Positions 24,461 to 32,782 of a stretch of 64,000 bases of DNA are shown here, piece after piece. This DNA is from Crossiella cryophila (lineage in GTDB: Bacteria; Actinomycetota; Actinomycetes; Mycobacteriales; Pseudonocardiaceae): assembly GCF_014204915.1 (NCBI RefSeq), contig NZ_JACHMH010000001.1:744001-808000 (forward strand), written 5' to 3'. Every line of letters begins with the position of its first letter. The first letter of the stretch is position 1. The notes beneath the pieces were generated by a model that saw only the letters and a list, made by a program, of their open reading frames with translations, was not told the DNA's origin and ran no database searches. Both the position numbers and the translations under genes were made by a program.

Positions 24461-24816
24461 ATGCTTGCTGTCACGCTGTCCTTTGGAGCTGGCTGGATTC
24501 CAGCCGGGACAAGAAGAATCCGGACCGTCACCGCAACCGCGAGCCCCGGCTGCCGATCACCGACCGCCTGCCCGCATTGTTCGGCCTCGGCCTGGCGGTC
24601 TCGGTGCTGGAGTTCTCCACCGCACTGCCGTTCCTGGCCGTGCACCGCCTGCTCAGCGAAACCCGGCGGGCGAAGCTGGCGCGGTTGCGGGACCGGCTGG
24701 CCGCCAACACCCGCAAGACCGTGCAGTGGATCGCCGCCATCGTCGGTTTCCTGTTGGCCCGCAACGCCGTCTTCTACTTCGCGGTCTTCTTCGGTTGGTA
24801 TGCGCCGAAGTCCTGA
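24461..24816 (+). pseudogene. remnant of a multi-spanning membrane protein (Sap/GAP-like)
   Basis: An excellent ribosome binding site (GGGGGGAAACAGGA) precedes the ATG at 24461, but that frame loses sense within about 15 codons. The neighbouring frame (24445-24816) then encodes two membrane helices, LFGLGLAVSVLEFSTALPF and TVQWIAAIVGFLLARNAVF. These resemble the C-terminal end of the actinobacterial Sap/GAP family linked to lipid export. A normal member has about six helices, so an internal deletion with a frameshift is likely. It sits next to the broken TetR gene, probably its former regulator. Confidence 0.6.
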
Positions 24817-24834
24817 CCGCACCAGACTGGGCCG

Positions 24835-25818
24835 ATGCACCCCGAGGAGACCGCGGCCATCGAGATCGCGCTGGGCGGCCGGGTGCTCGCGACCCGCACC
24901 CTGGCCGGCGGTTTCTCGCACCAGACCTGCCTGCTCACGCTGACCACCGGCCAGGTCGTCGCCCGGTTCGGCGGGCCGGACCCGGTGATCGAGGCCGCGG
25001 TGATGGCGGCGGCGCGGCCGCACGTGCCGGTGCCCCAGGTGCTGCTGGTCCGGCCAGGCACCGCCGTCACCCGGCCGGTCATGGTCATCGAGTACCGCAC
25101 CGGCGCCCTGCTCAGCCACGTGCTCGCGGACGACTCGCTCACCCCGGCCGAGCTGGGTGCGCTCGGCGCCGAGGTGGGCCGGGTCGCCGCGGCCATCAGC
25201 GCGGTGGAGTTCGACCGGCCGGGGTTCTTCACCGACGAGCAGCTCACCGTCGGCCCGGAACGCCCCTGGTCGGCCCAGCTGCCGGAGCTGGTCGCGAGCT
25301 GGCTGGCGGACACCCCGGACACCCGGCTGGACGCCGCCGCGCAGGCGGCCTGGCTGGAGTTGTGCACCGCACACGCCCCTGCGCTGACCGCGGTCGACGG
25401 CCAGTCCCGGCTGGTGCACTCCGACCTGAACCCGAAGAACATCCTGGTCAGCCGGGTCGGTGCGGACTGGCGGGTGGACGCGGTGCTGGACTGGGAGTTC
25501 AGCTACGCGGGCTGCCCGTACGGCGACGCGGCCAACATGGCCCGCTTCGGCACCGAGTACCCGACCGGCTTCCTGCCCGCCTTCCACACCGCCTTCGCCG
25601 CCCACCAGCCAGCGACACCGCCTGCGAACTGGGCTTATCTGGGCCGGGTGCTGGACATGTTCGCGCTCACCGAGCTGGTCACCCGCCCGGCCCCGCACCC
25701 GATCGCGGACCAGGCGGCGACCCGCATCCGACACCTGATCGAACATACGTTCGAGTTGTCCACAGACTTGTCCACAGCGGGGGATAACTCGGCCGCGCCA
25801 GCCGATGACACACCCTGA
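24835..25818 (+). CDS. aminoglycoside phosphotransferase-fold kinase
   Basis: The 327-residue protein has the APH/ChoK kinase motifs: the Brenner-type catalytic loop LVHSDLNPKNILV with its Asp and Asn, and the metal-binding DWEFSYAGCPYGD. A weak glycine-rich loop (LAGGFSHQT) lies near residue 23. Substrates of this superfamily range from antibiotics to small metabolites, and resistance cannot be claimed. The ATG at 24835 is 18 bp after the membrane remnant. The tail (after about residue 305) is low-complexity and includes DnaA-box-like DNA. Confidence 0.85.
   Translation: MHPEETAAIEIALGGRVLATRTLAGGFSHQTCLLTLTTGQVVARFGGPDPVIEAAVMAAARPHVPVPQVLLVRPGTAVTRPVMVIEYRTGALLSHVLADDSLTPAELGALGAEVGRVAAAISAVEFDRPGFFTDEQLTVGPERPWSAQLPELVASWLADTPDTRLDAAAQAAWLELCTAHAPALTAVDGQSRLVHSDLNPKNILVSRVGADWRVDAVLDWEFSYAGCPYGDAANMARFGTEYPTGFLPAFHTAFAAHQPATPPANWAYLGRVLDMFALTELVTRPAPHPIADQAATRIRHLIEHTFELSTDLSTAGDNSAAPADDTP
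25756..25790. promoter_or_regulatory. cluster of DnaA-box-like 9-mers
   Basis: Two perfect copies of TTGTCCACA, the preferred actinobacterial DnaA box, lie at 25756-25764 and 25768-25776, twelve bases apart. A weaker box in the opposite orientation (GTTATCCCC on the minus strand) lies just downstream. They sit at the 3' end of the phosphotransferase gene. No dnaA or dnaN is nearby, so this is not the obvious chromosomal origin. Confidence 0.45.
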
Positions 25819-25825
25819 CGCCAAG

Positions 25826-25869
25826 TGGTGCCAACTCAGACTTGCAATGGTGCCAAAGTGGTGCCATAG
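25826..25869 (+). promoter_or_regulatory. three TGGTGCCA operators over a probable leaderless promoter
   Basis: Direct copies of TGGTGCCA occupy 25826-25833, 25848-25855 and 25859-25866, starting 22 and 11 bases apart, that is two and one turns of B-DNA. They overlap a -35-like TTGCAA (25842-25847) and a -10-like CATAGT (25864-25869) with 16 bases between. The initiating ATG of the ribbon-helix-helix gene lies 8 bases after the -10, so the mRNA is probably leaderless. Autoregulation by that protein is the simplest reading. Confidence 0.6.
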
Positions 25870-25876
25870 TTACGCC

Positions 25877-26389
25877 ATGGACCTGACGCCCTACGTCGAG
25901 AACCTCCGCAACGAGCTGGCGGTGGCCGCCGAAGCCGGCGGCGCGGAAGCTCGGGCGCTGGCCGATCGGCTCAGCGCGCCACTGGACTCGGCGGTGCGAT
26001 TGACGCTGCTCGAGGCGCTGTCGACGGCCGCGGACGAGATCACCAGGGAGCTGGCTCCCGGGTCGGTCGACCTGCGACTGCGCGGTGGTTCGCCCACCTT
26101 CGTGGTGACGCCGGCACCTGGCGGTGTGGCGCTCGAGGACGTGGCGCGACAGCAGGATGGCACCACTGGTGTGCCATCGGTGGCACCAGAGGGCGATGAC
26201 GGTCCCATGTCGCGGATCAACCTGCGACTGCCGGAACAGCTCAAGGCCCGGATCGAGGAGGCCGCCGGCCGCGACCGGCTCTCGGTCAACGCCTGGCTGG
26301 TCCGGGCCGCCGCCGCGGCACTGGAGCCGGAACCCCCGGCTCGCCGCGGCGCGGCCTTCGGCCAGAAGTTCACCGGCTGGGTGCGCTAG
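25877..26389 (+). CDS. ribbon-helix-helix (HicB-like) regulator
   Basis: The 170-residue product has a helical N-terminal domain (residues 1 to about 70), a linker, and a C-terminal ribbon-helix-helix reading RINLRLPEQLKARIEEAA and RLSVNAWLVRAAAAAL. This C-terminal form is typical of HicB-family antitoxin-like repressors. No HicA toxin gene adjoins; the downstream partner is a DUF4097 protein, a pairing I recall from other actinomycetes. Three phased TGGTGCCA sites overlap the promoter, and two inverted copies (TGGCACCA at 26158-26165 and 26181-26188) lie inside the gene. The ATG at 25877 appears leaderless. Confidence 0.75.
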   Translation: MDLTPYVENLRNELAVAAEAGGAEARALADRLSAPLDSAVRLTLLEALSTAADEITRELAPGSVDLRLRGGSPTFVVTPAPGGVALEDVARQQDGTTGVPSVAPEGDDGPMSRINLRLPEQLKARIEEAAGRDRLSVNAWLVRAAAAALEPEPPARRGAAFGQKFTGWVR

Positions 26390-26466
26390 CCCCACCGGTT
26401 CCAGCTCCACTCCATACGTTCCCGACCTGCGGGAACGCTCATCAACGACCCTGGAAGGGCACAGCC

Positions 26467-27321
26467 ATGCCTATTTTCGACACCCCCGCCCCGATCACCG
26501 TCGAACTGTCGCTGATCTCGGCCAACATCCGGATCAACGCCACCGACCGCATCGACACCGCGGTCGAGGTGCGCCCCAGCACGGAGAGCAGCAAGAAGGA
26601 CGTCGCCCTGGCCGACCTCACCGAGGTCCGCTTCAGCAACGGCACCCTGGTGATCAAGACCCCCAAGCCGAAGCCCCTGCTGGGCGGCCGCGGCAGCATC
26701 GACGTGGTGATCGACCTGCCCGTCGGCTCCCGCCTGCGCGGCGACTCGGCCGTCGCCGACCTGCGCGCCACCGGCCTGCTCGGCGAATGCCGCTTCAGCA
26801 TCGCCAGCGGCGACCTGGAGTTCAACCAGACCGGCCCGCTGAACCTGAACACCACCACCGGCCGGATCTCGGTCGAACACGCCACCGGCCACGCCGACAT
26901 CACCACCGGCTCCGGCGAGGTGTGGCTGCACCAGATCGACGGCACCGCCGTCATCCGCAACTCCAACGGCCCCACCACGATCGGCGACATCACCGGCGAC
27001 CTGCGAGTCAAGGTCGCCAACGGCGACACCACCATCCACCGCGCCCAGTCCACCGTCGCGGTGAAGTCAGCGGCCGGCAACATCCGCCTCAACGAGGTAA
27101 TCCGCGGCTCAATCGTCCTGGACACCAACGTCGGCGACCTGGAAGTCGGCATCCGCAAGGGCACCGCGGCCCACCTCGACGTCAGCGCCCTGACCGGCCG
27201 CCTGATCAACGAACTCGCCACCACCGGCGGCCCCGAAACCAACGACGAAATCGTCAAAATCCAAGCCCGCACCCTGGCCGGCGACATCCGAGTCCACCGC
27301 ACCCAGCCCCAGACCGTGTGA
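26467..27321 (+). CDS. DUF4097 beta-helix-like protein
   Basis: The 284-residue product consists of repeated short beta strands with alternating D/T/N-G turns (for example TTTGRISVEHATGHADITT and VWLHQIDGTAVIRNSNG), the pattern of the DUF4097 adhesin-like fold. There is no signal peptide, so it is probably cytoplasmic. The ATG at 26467 follows GGAAGGG. It is 77 bp downstream of the ribbon-helix-helix gene and likely in its operon. The biochemical role is unknown; a partner or stress function with the regulator is inference. Confidence 0.75.
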   Translation: MPIFDTPAPITVELSLISANIRINATDRIDTAVEVRPSTESSKKDVALADLTEVRFSNGTLVIKTPKPKPLLGGRGSIDVVIDLPVGSRLRGDSAVADLRATGLLGECRFSIASGDLEFNQTGPLNLNTTTGRISVEHATGHADITTGSGEVWLHQIDGTAVIRNSNGPTTIGDITGDLRVKVANGDTTIHRAQSTVAVKSAAGNIRLNEVIRGSIVLDTNVGDLEVGIRKGTAAHLDVSALTGRLINELATTGGPETNDEIVKIQARTLAGDIRVHRTQPQTV

Positions 27322-27340
27322 CCTGAGAAGGGAAACGACC

Positions 27341-27703
27341 GTGGAGCGGATCGTGGACCTGGACGCCGCGGCAGGAGAAATCCACGCTCGCCGGGCTGTC
27401 TGGGAAGCCGCCGGGTTCACCGTGGGGCCGGTGACCTGGCGGGATCACGCCGAGAACTGGCCCCAACACCTGATCACCGAGCGAACCGCGGTGTTCGATC
27501 CCGATTCCGTCGGCGTGCGGGTGGACCACGGAGACTGCTGTGTCGCGTACGTGGTCCTGTTCCGCGGCGGGTGGGCCGATGTCGATGTCATCGACCCGCA
27601 CACTGAGGAAGTACACGAAGTGGACGGCAGCGGGATCACCAGCGTGGAAGCCTTCGGGAAGCTGCTCGACCAGGTGACCGCGCGCCTCCTGGGCGGGTCC
27701 TGA
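27341..27703 (+). CDS. hypothetical protein, 120 residues
   Basis: This is a soluble alpha/beta protein with acidic composition, containing VRVDHGDCCVAYVVLFRGGWADVDVI. I do not recognise the family. The GTG at 27341 has a clear GAGAAGGGA site. It lies 19 bp after the DUF4097 gene and before a terminator, so it closes that operon. Confidence 0.6.
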   Translation: MERIVDLDAAAGEIHARRAVWEAAGFTVGPVTWRDHAENWPQHLITERTAVFDPDSVGVRVDHGDCCVAYVVLFRGGWADVDVIDPHTEEVHEVDGSGITSVEAFGKLLDQVTARLLGGS

Positions 27704-27709
27704 CACGCA

Positions 27710-27738
27710 AAACCCCCAGGCCGATGACCTGGGGGTTT
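27710..27738. terminator. bidirectional intrinsic terminator
   Basis: AAACCCCCAGG (27710-27720) pairs with CCTGGGGGTTT (27728-27738) around a 7-base loop. It lies between the 3' end of the 120-residue gene and the 3' end of tRNA-Lys on the other strand, and could serve both. Confidence 0.75.
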
Positions 27739-27740
27739 GG

Positions 27741-27813
27741 TGGGCCGCGTGGGACTCGAACCCACAACCCGCGGATTAAAAGTCCGCTGCTCTGCCAGTT
27801 GAGCTAGCGGCCC
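27741..27813 (-). tRNA. tRNA-Lys (anticodon UUU)
   Basis: The minus strand folds as a standard 73-nt tRNA. The acceptor GGGCCGC pairs with GCGGCCC plus discriminator A, the D-arm has AGCTCAACTGGCAGAGC, the anticodon loop is CTTTTAA with anticodon TTT, and the T-loop is GGTTCGAGTCC. CCA is not encoded. The gene is single and not followed by an integrase, so I see no sign of element insertion at it. Confidence 0.95.
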
Positions 27814-27860
27814 GGGGACACTCTACCGATACCGGGCTGGGTCGTGCGTCGTGGTTGCGA

Positions 27861-28343
27861 TCACGGGGGGCTGGGGCGTTGCCAGTTGGCCACCAGGGTG
27901 GGGAGTTCGGTTTGCAGGAACTCGAAGAAGTCCCTGGTTAGTTCCAGGCGGTGGCCTGCGGGGGTGGTGGGGCCTACGGCCTGGATGCCTTCCTTGACGC
28001 TTTGGACCCAGCGGGAGATCTGCTGTTCGCGGCGCATCAGGGTCTCGAACCACAGGTCGTCGCGGACTCGGTAGTGGTCTCGGCGGGCGCCAGGGGAGCG
28101 TTCCTTGGTGGCCAGGCCGATGTCGGTCAGGTAGCGGACGCCTCCGCTGACGGCGGCGGGGCTGATCTGCAGGTGGGTGGCCAGGTCGGCGGCGGTGCGG
28201 GTGCCGTCGTCGCTGGCGAGCAGGCTGGCGAAGATCCTCGACGGCATGCGGGGCCAGCCCGCGTCGGTGAGGATCAGGGCGAAGCGTTCCACGAAGCGGG
28301 CCACGGCCGCCTCGTCCCTGGCGGGTGGGGTGGGACCGGTCAT
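27861..28343 (-). CDS. MarR/GbsR-like transcriptional regulator
   Basis: The 160-residue product has a winged helix with LATHLQISPAAVSGGVRYLTDIGLATKERSPGARRDHYRV, resembling GbsR-type MarR relatives that often control an adjacent transporter. The ATG at 28343 is nine bases after GGAGAGG; in-frame ATG at 28352 and GTG at 28364 are alternatives. It is divergent from the lysA-like gene, and the AT-rich stretch GTTTAGTTTAGCTG at 28380-28393 is a possible promoter or operator. No drug efflux pump adjoins directly. Confidence 0.8.
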   Translation of the reverse strand: MTGPTPPARDEAAVARFVERFALILTDAGWPRMPSRIFASLLASDDGTRTAADLATHLQISPAAVSGGVRYLTDIGLATKERSPGARRDHYRVRDDLWFETLMRREQQISRWVQSVKEGIQAVGPTTPAGHRLELTRDFFEFLQTELPTLVANWQRPSPP

Positions 28344-28571
28344 GTAGGCCATCCTCTCCGTCACCCCCTTGACCTGCCGGTTTAGTTTAGCTGTTTCAGG
28401 AAGATGTGAAGCTAGTGCGGTGTGGTCGGGGCCACCTGGCGCGTCAGGGTTGCGGAAACGTGGCTGGGTGGGGCGTCAGGGGCGCGTAGGGACGGCTGAC
28501 GGCGGGGGCTGGGCGGCGTTTTCTCGTCATTGGCGGGCAACGTGCCCGTGACAGTGCCCGCGGAGGCCGTC

Positions 28572-29912
28572 GTGACTCTGGAGTACCTCATACCGTCGCT
28601 GCACCGCTCGCTGCGCTCGCACCTGGAGCCGGGGATCTGGCCGGCGGGTACCGAACTGGGGCCGGACAACGACCTGGTGGTGGGGGGTGTGTCGCTGCGG
28701 CGGGTCGCGGCCGACTTCGGGACGCCGTCCTACGTGCTGGACGAGGCCCAGGTGCGGCAGCGGTGCCGGGACTACCGGGCCGCGCTGCCGGACATGGAGA
28801 TCGCCTACGCCAGCAAGGCCCTGCTCACCAAGGCCGTGGCGCGGTGGGTGCGGGAGGAGGGGCTTTCGCTGGACGTGTGTTCGGCGGGGGAACTCGCCGT
28901 CGCGCGGGCCGTTGACTTCCCGGCGGAGCGGATCATCCTGCACGGCAACGCCAAGACGCCGGAGGACCTGAAGGCCGCGGTGGGGTACGGGGTTGGGCGG
29001 GTGGTGCTCGATTCCTTCGACGAGATCGAGCAGCTGGGCGCGTTGGCCCGGTATCCGCAGCAGGTGCTGGTGCGGGTGACGCCGGGCGTTGACGGGCACA
29101 CGCACAAGGCGATCGCCACCGGGGTGGAGGACCAGAAGTTCGGGTTCTCGCTGGCCAGTGGCGCGGCGGCGGAGGCGGTGCGGCGGGTGCTCGGGCAGCC
29201 GAACCTGCACCTGGCCGGGTTGCACTGCCACATCGGCTCGCAGATCGGGCGGGTGGCCGGGTTCGAGCTGGCCGCGCGGCGGATGGTCGGGTTGCTGGCG
29301 GCGATCCGGGATGAGCACGGGATCGTGTTGCCGCAGTTGAACATCGGCGGTGGGCACGCGGTGGCCTACCTGCCGGGCGAGGAGGAGTTCGACCTCCAGG
29401 GCTTCGCGGCGCGGATCCGGTGCGCGGTGAACTACGAGTGCTCGGCGCGCGCCCTGCCGGTGCCGCGGCTGGTGGTGGAGCCGGGGCGGTCGCTGGTCGC
29501 GCGGGCCGGGGTGACGCTGTACCGGGTGGTCGTGGTCAAGGACGTGCCAGGGGTGCGGACCTTTGTCGCGGTGGACGGCGGGATGAGCGACAACCTGCGG
29601 CCCTCGCTCTACGGATCCCGTTACGCGGTAAGGATGTTCGGCCGCCCCAGCCTGGCGGCGCCACGCACGGTGACCGTGGTCGGACGGCACTGCGAGGCCG
29701 GGGACATCATCGCCAAGGACGTGCAACTGCCCGGCGACATCCACAGCGGCGACCTGCTGGCGGTGCCCTGCTCAGGCGCCTACCACCACTCGCTGGCGTC
29801 CAACTACAACCTGGTCGGCCGCCCGCCGGTGATCGCGGTGGCCGACGGGCGGTACCGGCCGGTCATCCGGCGGGAGACGGATGAGGACGTGCTGGCCCGG
29901 GATCTGGGCTGA
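28572..29912 (+). CDS. lysA: diaminopimelate decarboxylase-family PLP enzyme
   Basis: The 446-residue product is a fold-III PLP decarboxylase: PLP lysine in YASKALLTKA, GLHCHIGSQI, a glycine-rich phosphate loop NIGGGHAVAYL, EPGRSLVARAG and CSGAYHHSLASNYN near the C-terminus. The family makes lysine from meso-diaminopimelate, but a paralogue acting on a related substrate cannot be excluded, since no lysine genes adjoin. The GTG at 28572 is preceded by GGAGG with 5-base spacing; TTG and GTG codons upstream are in frame but lack such a site. The 3' end overlaps the convergent exporter gene by 50 bp. Confidence 0.85.
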   Translation: MTLEYLIPSLHRSLRSHLEPGIWPAGTELGPDNDLVVGGVSLRRVAADFGTPSYVLDEAQVRQRCRDYRAALPDMEIAYASKALLTKAVARWVREEGLSLDVCSAGELAVARAVDFPAERIILHGNAKTPEDLKAAVGYGVGRVVLDSFDEIEQLGALARYPQQVLVRVTPGVDGHTHKAIATGVEDQKFGFSLASGAAAEAVRRVLGQPNLHLAGLHCHIGSQIGRVAGFELAARRMVGLLAAIRDEHGIVLPQLNIGGGHAVAYLPGEEEFDLQGFAARIRCAVNYECSARALPVPRLVVEPGRSLVARAGVTLYRVVVVKDVPGVRTFVAVDGGMSDNLRPSLYGSRYAVRMFGRPSLAAPRTVTVVGRHCEAGDIIAKDVQLPGDIHSGDLLAVPCSGAYHHSLASNYNLVGRPPVIAVADGRYRPVIRRETDEDVLARDLG

Positions 29913-30798
29913 GCCGGACGGTGGACCCTCGGCCGGTGCGTTCGCGCCAGCCGAGGGCGGTCACCGCCAGCACCAGCAGCCCGAAGCCCAGCCACTGGGT
30001 GCCGGACAGGTGCGCGCCGAGCAGGCCGACGCCGATCAGCGCGGCGGTGGCCGGGAAGGCCAGTTCGGCCAGGGTGGCGCGGGTGGCCGGGGTGTTGCGC
30101 AGGCCCAGGTAGTACAGGCTCAGCGCGAGCAGGCCGGGCACGATCGCGAGCAGCAGCAGCGCGGGCGCGTTCGCCCAGTCCACCAGGAACGGGGCGCCCT
30201 GACCGGCCACCACCACCGCGGTCGCGGGCAGGCCGATGGTGAAGCGCAGCACCGTGACGTCCCACGGGCGCAGGTCGGCGCTGACCAGCCTGCCCAGCAC
30301 GGTGCCGCCTGCCCACAGCGCGGCCGCGCCGAGTGCGAGCAGCGCCGGGACCACCGCGCTGACCTGCACCCGGAACGGATCGGGGAAGCTCAGCAGCCAG
30401 GCGCCGAGCAGGGCGGGCAGCGCGAAGTAGAGGTAGTGCGCGCGGGGGCGTTCGCCGAGCAGGGCGAAGGCGGCCAGCAGCACGAACACCGGCTGGAACT
30501 TCTGCAGCACCAGCGGGGTCACCGGGTCGCCGTAGCGGAAGGCCGCGGTGAACAAGGCGGTCGCCACCGCCGAGGAGCCGATGCCGATCACCAGCACCGC
30601 CAGCCGCCGCGGCCAGTTCAGCCCGGCGAAGGCACGCAGGGCGCGGGGCACCCAGGGCAGCAGCAGGGCCACCACGATCAGGTGCTCCCAGAAGACCACC
30701 GTGGCCGAGGGCAGTGCCTGCGCCAGCGGCAGCCGGAGCAGGGCGTCGGTGCCCCACAACGCCGCGGCCAGCGCCACCAGCCAGGTCCGGTCCCGCAT
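29863..30798 (-). CDS. EamA/DMT-family transporter
   Basis: The 311-residue product has ten predicted transmembrane helices in two EamA repeats, the first from about residue 5 and the second from about 150, with LVLQKFQPVFVLLAAFALLGE and LAELAFPATAALIGVGLLG as the conserved ends. DMT exporters move small metabolites out of the cell; the substrate is unknown. The ATG at 30798 begins MRDRTWLVALAAALWG, typical for the family. The tail overlaps the end of the lysA-like gene. Confidence 0.88.
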   Translation of the reverse strand: MRDRTWLVALAAALWGTDALLRLPLAQALPSATVVFWEHLIVVALLLPWVPRALRAFAGLNWPRRLAVLVIGIGSSAVATALFTAAFRYGDPVTPLVLQKFQPVFVLLAAFALLGERPRAHYLYFALPALLGAWLLSFPDPFRVQVSAVVPALLALGAAALWAGGTVLGRLVSADLRPWDVTVLRFTIGLPATAVVVAGQGAPFLVDWANAPALLLLAIVPGLLALSLYYLGLRNTPATRATLAELAFPATAALIGVGLLGAHLSGTQWLGFGLLVLAVTALGWRERTGRGSTVRLSPDPGPARPHPSPAG

Positions 30799-30878
30799 GC
30801 CCCTACCCCCATATCAACCGGCCATACCATCGCTGCCTGCCGCTGCCGGAACTCACCGACCGTGCCAGGGTGAGCACC

Positions 30879-31469
30879 ATGCGACGTCTTCCCCTTGCCG
30901 CGACCGGCGTCGCGGCAGTGTTGGTGTTGGCCACCGGCAGCACGGCGCCCGCCGGCGCCGATCCGGTCAACTCGCTCTCCACCGATTCCATTCCCGTGCT
31001 CACCGTCGGCCGGTTCGCGCCCTATGCCGAGGGCGCCAAGGCCGTCACCCACGATCCCAAGCTGGTGCCGACCGGCGCCGGGGTCACCGTCGCCGCGACG
31101 CACGTCCGGCGCGGCGGCACCCTGGTGCTGCTCGCGGTGCGCGGGCTGGTGCCCGGCCGCACCTACGGCGCGCACGCGCACACCAAGCCGTGCGGGCCCG
31201 CGCCAGCCGACTCCGGGCCGCACTTCCAGAACGTGCTCGACCCGGTGCAGCCCTCGGTCGACCCCAAGTACGCCAACGCCGCCAACGAGATCTGGCTGGA
31301 CTTCACCACCAACCGGCACGGCGTCGCGCTCAGCAAGACCGTGGTGCCGTGGCACTTCGGGGCTCGTCGAGCGCGCTCCGTAGTGATCCACTTCGAGAAG
31401 ACGAGCACGCACCAGGGTCACGCCGGTACCGCCGGAGCCCGGCTGGCCTGCGTGAACGTGGCCTTCTAG
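30879..31469 (+). CDS. secreted SodC-like protein, probable copper-only type
   Basis: The 196-residue product has a signal peptide ending near PAGADP and a Cu/Zn superoxide dismutase-like fold. Copper ligands are in HAHTKPCG, SGPHFQN and VVIHFE, and the disulfide cysteines are CGP and ACVNV. The zinc loop is altered: the segment after PHFQN reads PKYANAANEIW and lacks the usual His-x-x-Asp zinc ligands, as in copper-only enzymes. It would detoxify extracellular superoxide, or it may be non-catalytic. ATG 30879 is used; GTG 30870 is in frame. It is convergent with the next gene, overlapping by 4 bp. Confidence 0.72.
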   Translation: MRRLPLAATGVAAVLVLATGSTAPAGADPVNSLSTDSIPVLTVGRFAPYAEGAKAVTHDPKLVPTGAGVTVAATHVRRGGTLVLLAVRGLVPGRTYGAHAHTKPCGPAPADSGPHFQNVLDPVQPSVDPKYANAANEIWLDFTTNRHGVALSKTVVPWHFGARRARSVVIHFEKTSTHQGHAGTAGARLACVNVAF

Positions 31470-32563
31470 ACCGAACCCAGCAGCTTCGGCACGATCTGCT
31501 CGGCCAGCGCCTTCTCCAGACCGCGACGGGCCTCGTCGGTGCGGTTGTCGCCCAGTGCCATCAGCCGCACCGCGAGCAGGTTGTCCATCTTGTCCCGCAG
31601 CAGCACCCCGGTGCCGCTGAGCACGCTGCCCACCTTGGCCGGACGGCCCGCGACGGTGATCTCCGCGCCGTTGTACAGCCCGCCGTCCAGCTTGGTGGAC
31701 AGGATCTGGATCCACACCGTGTGCGCGCCGCCCTTGAACGGCTCGCCGCCGGAGATCGTGCAGTCGCCGCCGTAGGTGAGCTGCCGCTCGCGCACCGGCG
31801 CGCCCAGGATGGTCTGGAACATCTCGTCGGTGGCCGCGGTGCACAGCGCGGCGGCGCGCTGCGGATGCGGCAGGTCGACCACGGCGCCGTCGGCAGGCGG
31901 CGGGAACGGGGTGAACGGCAGCGCGCCCTTCTCCCCCGGCACCGGCGCGGCCGGACCGGGCTTGGTCAGCTCGCCGAGCAGCCTGCCCGCCAGCTCGTGC
32001 AGCACCTGGCGGGCCGCCTTGGGCGGGTTGTTGCCGGGGGTCGCGGTCAGGTGCAGGGTGCCCTTGGGCACGGCGTCCTCGCTGTTGCCGAACTTCTGCC
32101 TGTCCAGCTCCTGCTCGCCGAAGTGGTTGAACGGCACGCAGAGCACCTCGCCGCCGGAGTTGGTGCTCACCGCGGTCGCCGCCCGGCCGGCCACGTCGAC
32201 CTGCTGCGGGTTGGCCAGCGTCTTGCACGGCTGCTGCCAGCTCAGCGCCGCGTACACGGTGAGGTGCCCGCCCTCGATCAGGCAGCCACCCCGCTGCGAC
32301 CACCGGCTCTGCACCGGCCCGCCCAGCACCGTCGACCAGTCCGCCGCGGACAGCGCGCCGCAGAGCAGCTGCCCGGTCGGCTCCGGGTTGAGCAGGGAGA
32401 CCAGCTCGCCACCGGGCGAGGGGACCTTGCGCGCCGCGGAGCCACGCTTGTCGTAGCCCTCCACCGGGTCGCCCGCCTCGGCAACGCCACCCACCCTGGT
32501 GCACCCGGCCAGCAGCGCGGTGGCGGCCAGCAGCAGCGCGCCGATACGGCGGGCGTTGGTCAT
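31466..32563 (-). CDS. lipoprotein with two DUF3558-like halves
   Basis: The 365-residue product has a lipobox LLAGC at about residues 17-21. Two similar halves follow: LLCGALSAADWSTVLGGPVQ with GGCLIEGG, and AALCTAATDEMFQTILGAPV with GGDCTISGG, each with paired cysteines. This repeats the DUF3558-type lipoprotein core. Function is unknown; such lipoproteins are abundant on actinomycete membranes. The ATG at 32563 follows GGAGG with suitable spacing. Confidence 0.7.
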   Translation of the reverse strand: MTNARRIGALLLAATALLAGCTRVGGVAEAGDPVEGYDKRGSAARKVPSPGGELVSLLNPEPTGQLLCGALSAADWSTVLGGPVQSRWSQRGGCLIEGGHLTVYAALSWQQPCKTLANPQQVDVAGRAATAVSTNSGGEVLCVPFNHFGEQELDRQKFGNSEDAVPKGTLHLTATPGNNPPKAARQVLHELAGRLLGELTKPGPAAPVPGEKGALPFTPFPPPADGAVVDLPHPQRAAALCTAATDEMFQTILGAPVRERQLTYGGDCTISGGEPFKGGAHTVWIQILSTKLDGGLYNGAEITVAGRPAKVGSVLSGTGVLLRDKMDNLLAVRLMALGDNRTDEARRGLEKALAEQIVPKLLGSV

Positions 32564-32782
32564 CAGTCCTCCATTTGGCACAGCGGTTCCAAGATGTGAT
32601 GTTCCCAGCAGGGGGTGAGCGCTGTCCTGGCAACTCCGAGAATCGGACGACGATGTGCTGTCCGGGACGTCTTCCGGATGGTTGGGCCAACGAGGTGACG
32701 ACGACCGAACCGGCTGATCGGAACACCAGCTCCGCTCTAACCTCCGGACACCGTGTTCAGCACATCGGGTGTGAGGTAGCTC

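Noticed and set aside
25756-25790. DnaA-box cluster as the chromosomal origin
   Set aside because: No dnaA, dnaN, gyrase or rpmH genes are nearby and there is no long intergenic region; an accessory DnaA-binding site is the most that can be said.
27741-27813. tRNA-Lys as an integration site for a mobile element
   Set aside because: No integrase, transposase or duplicated tRNA 3' end was seen on either side.
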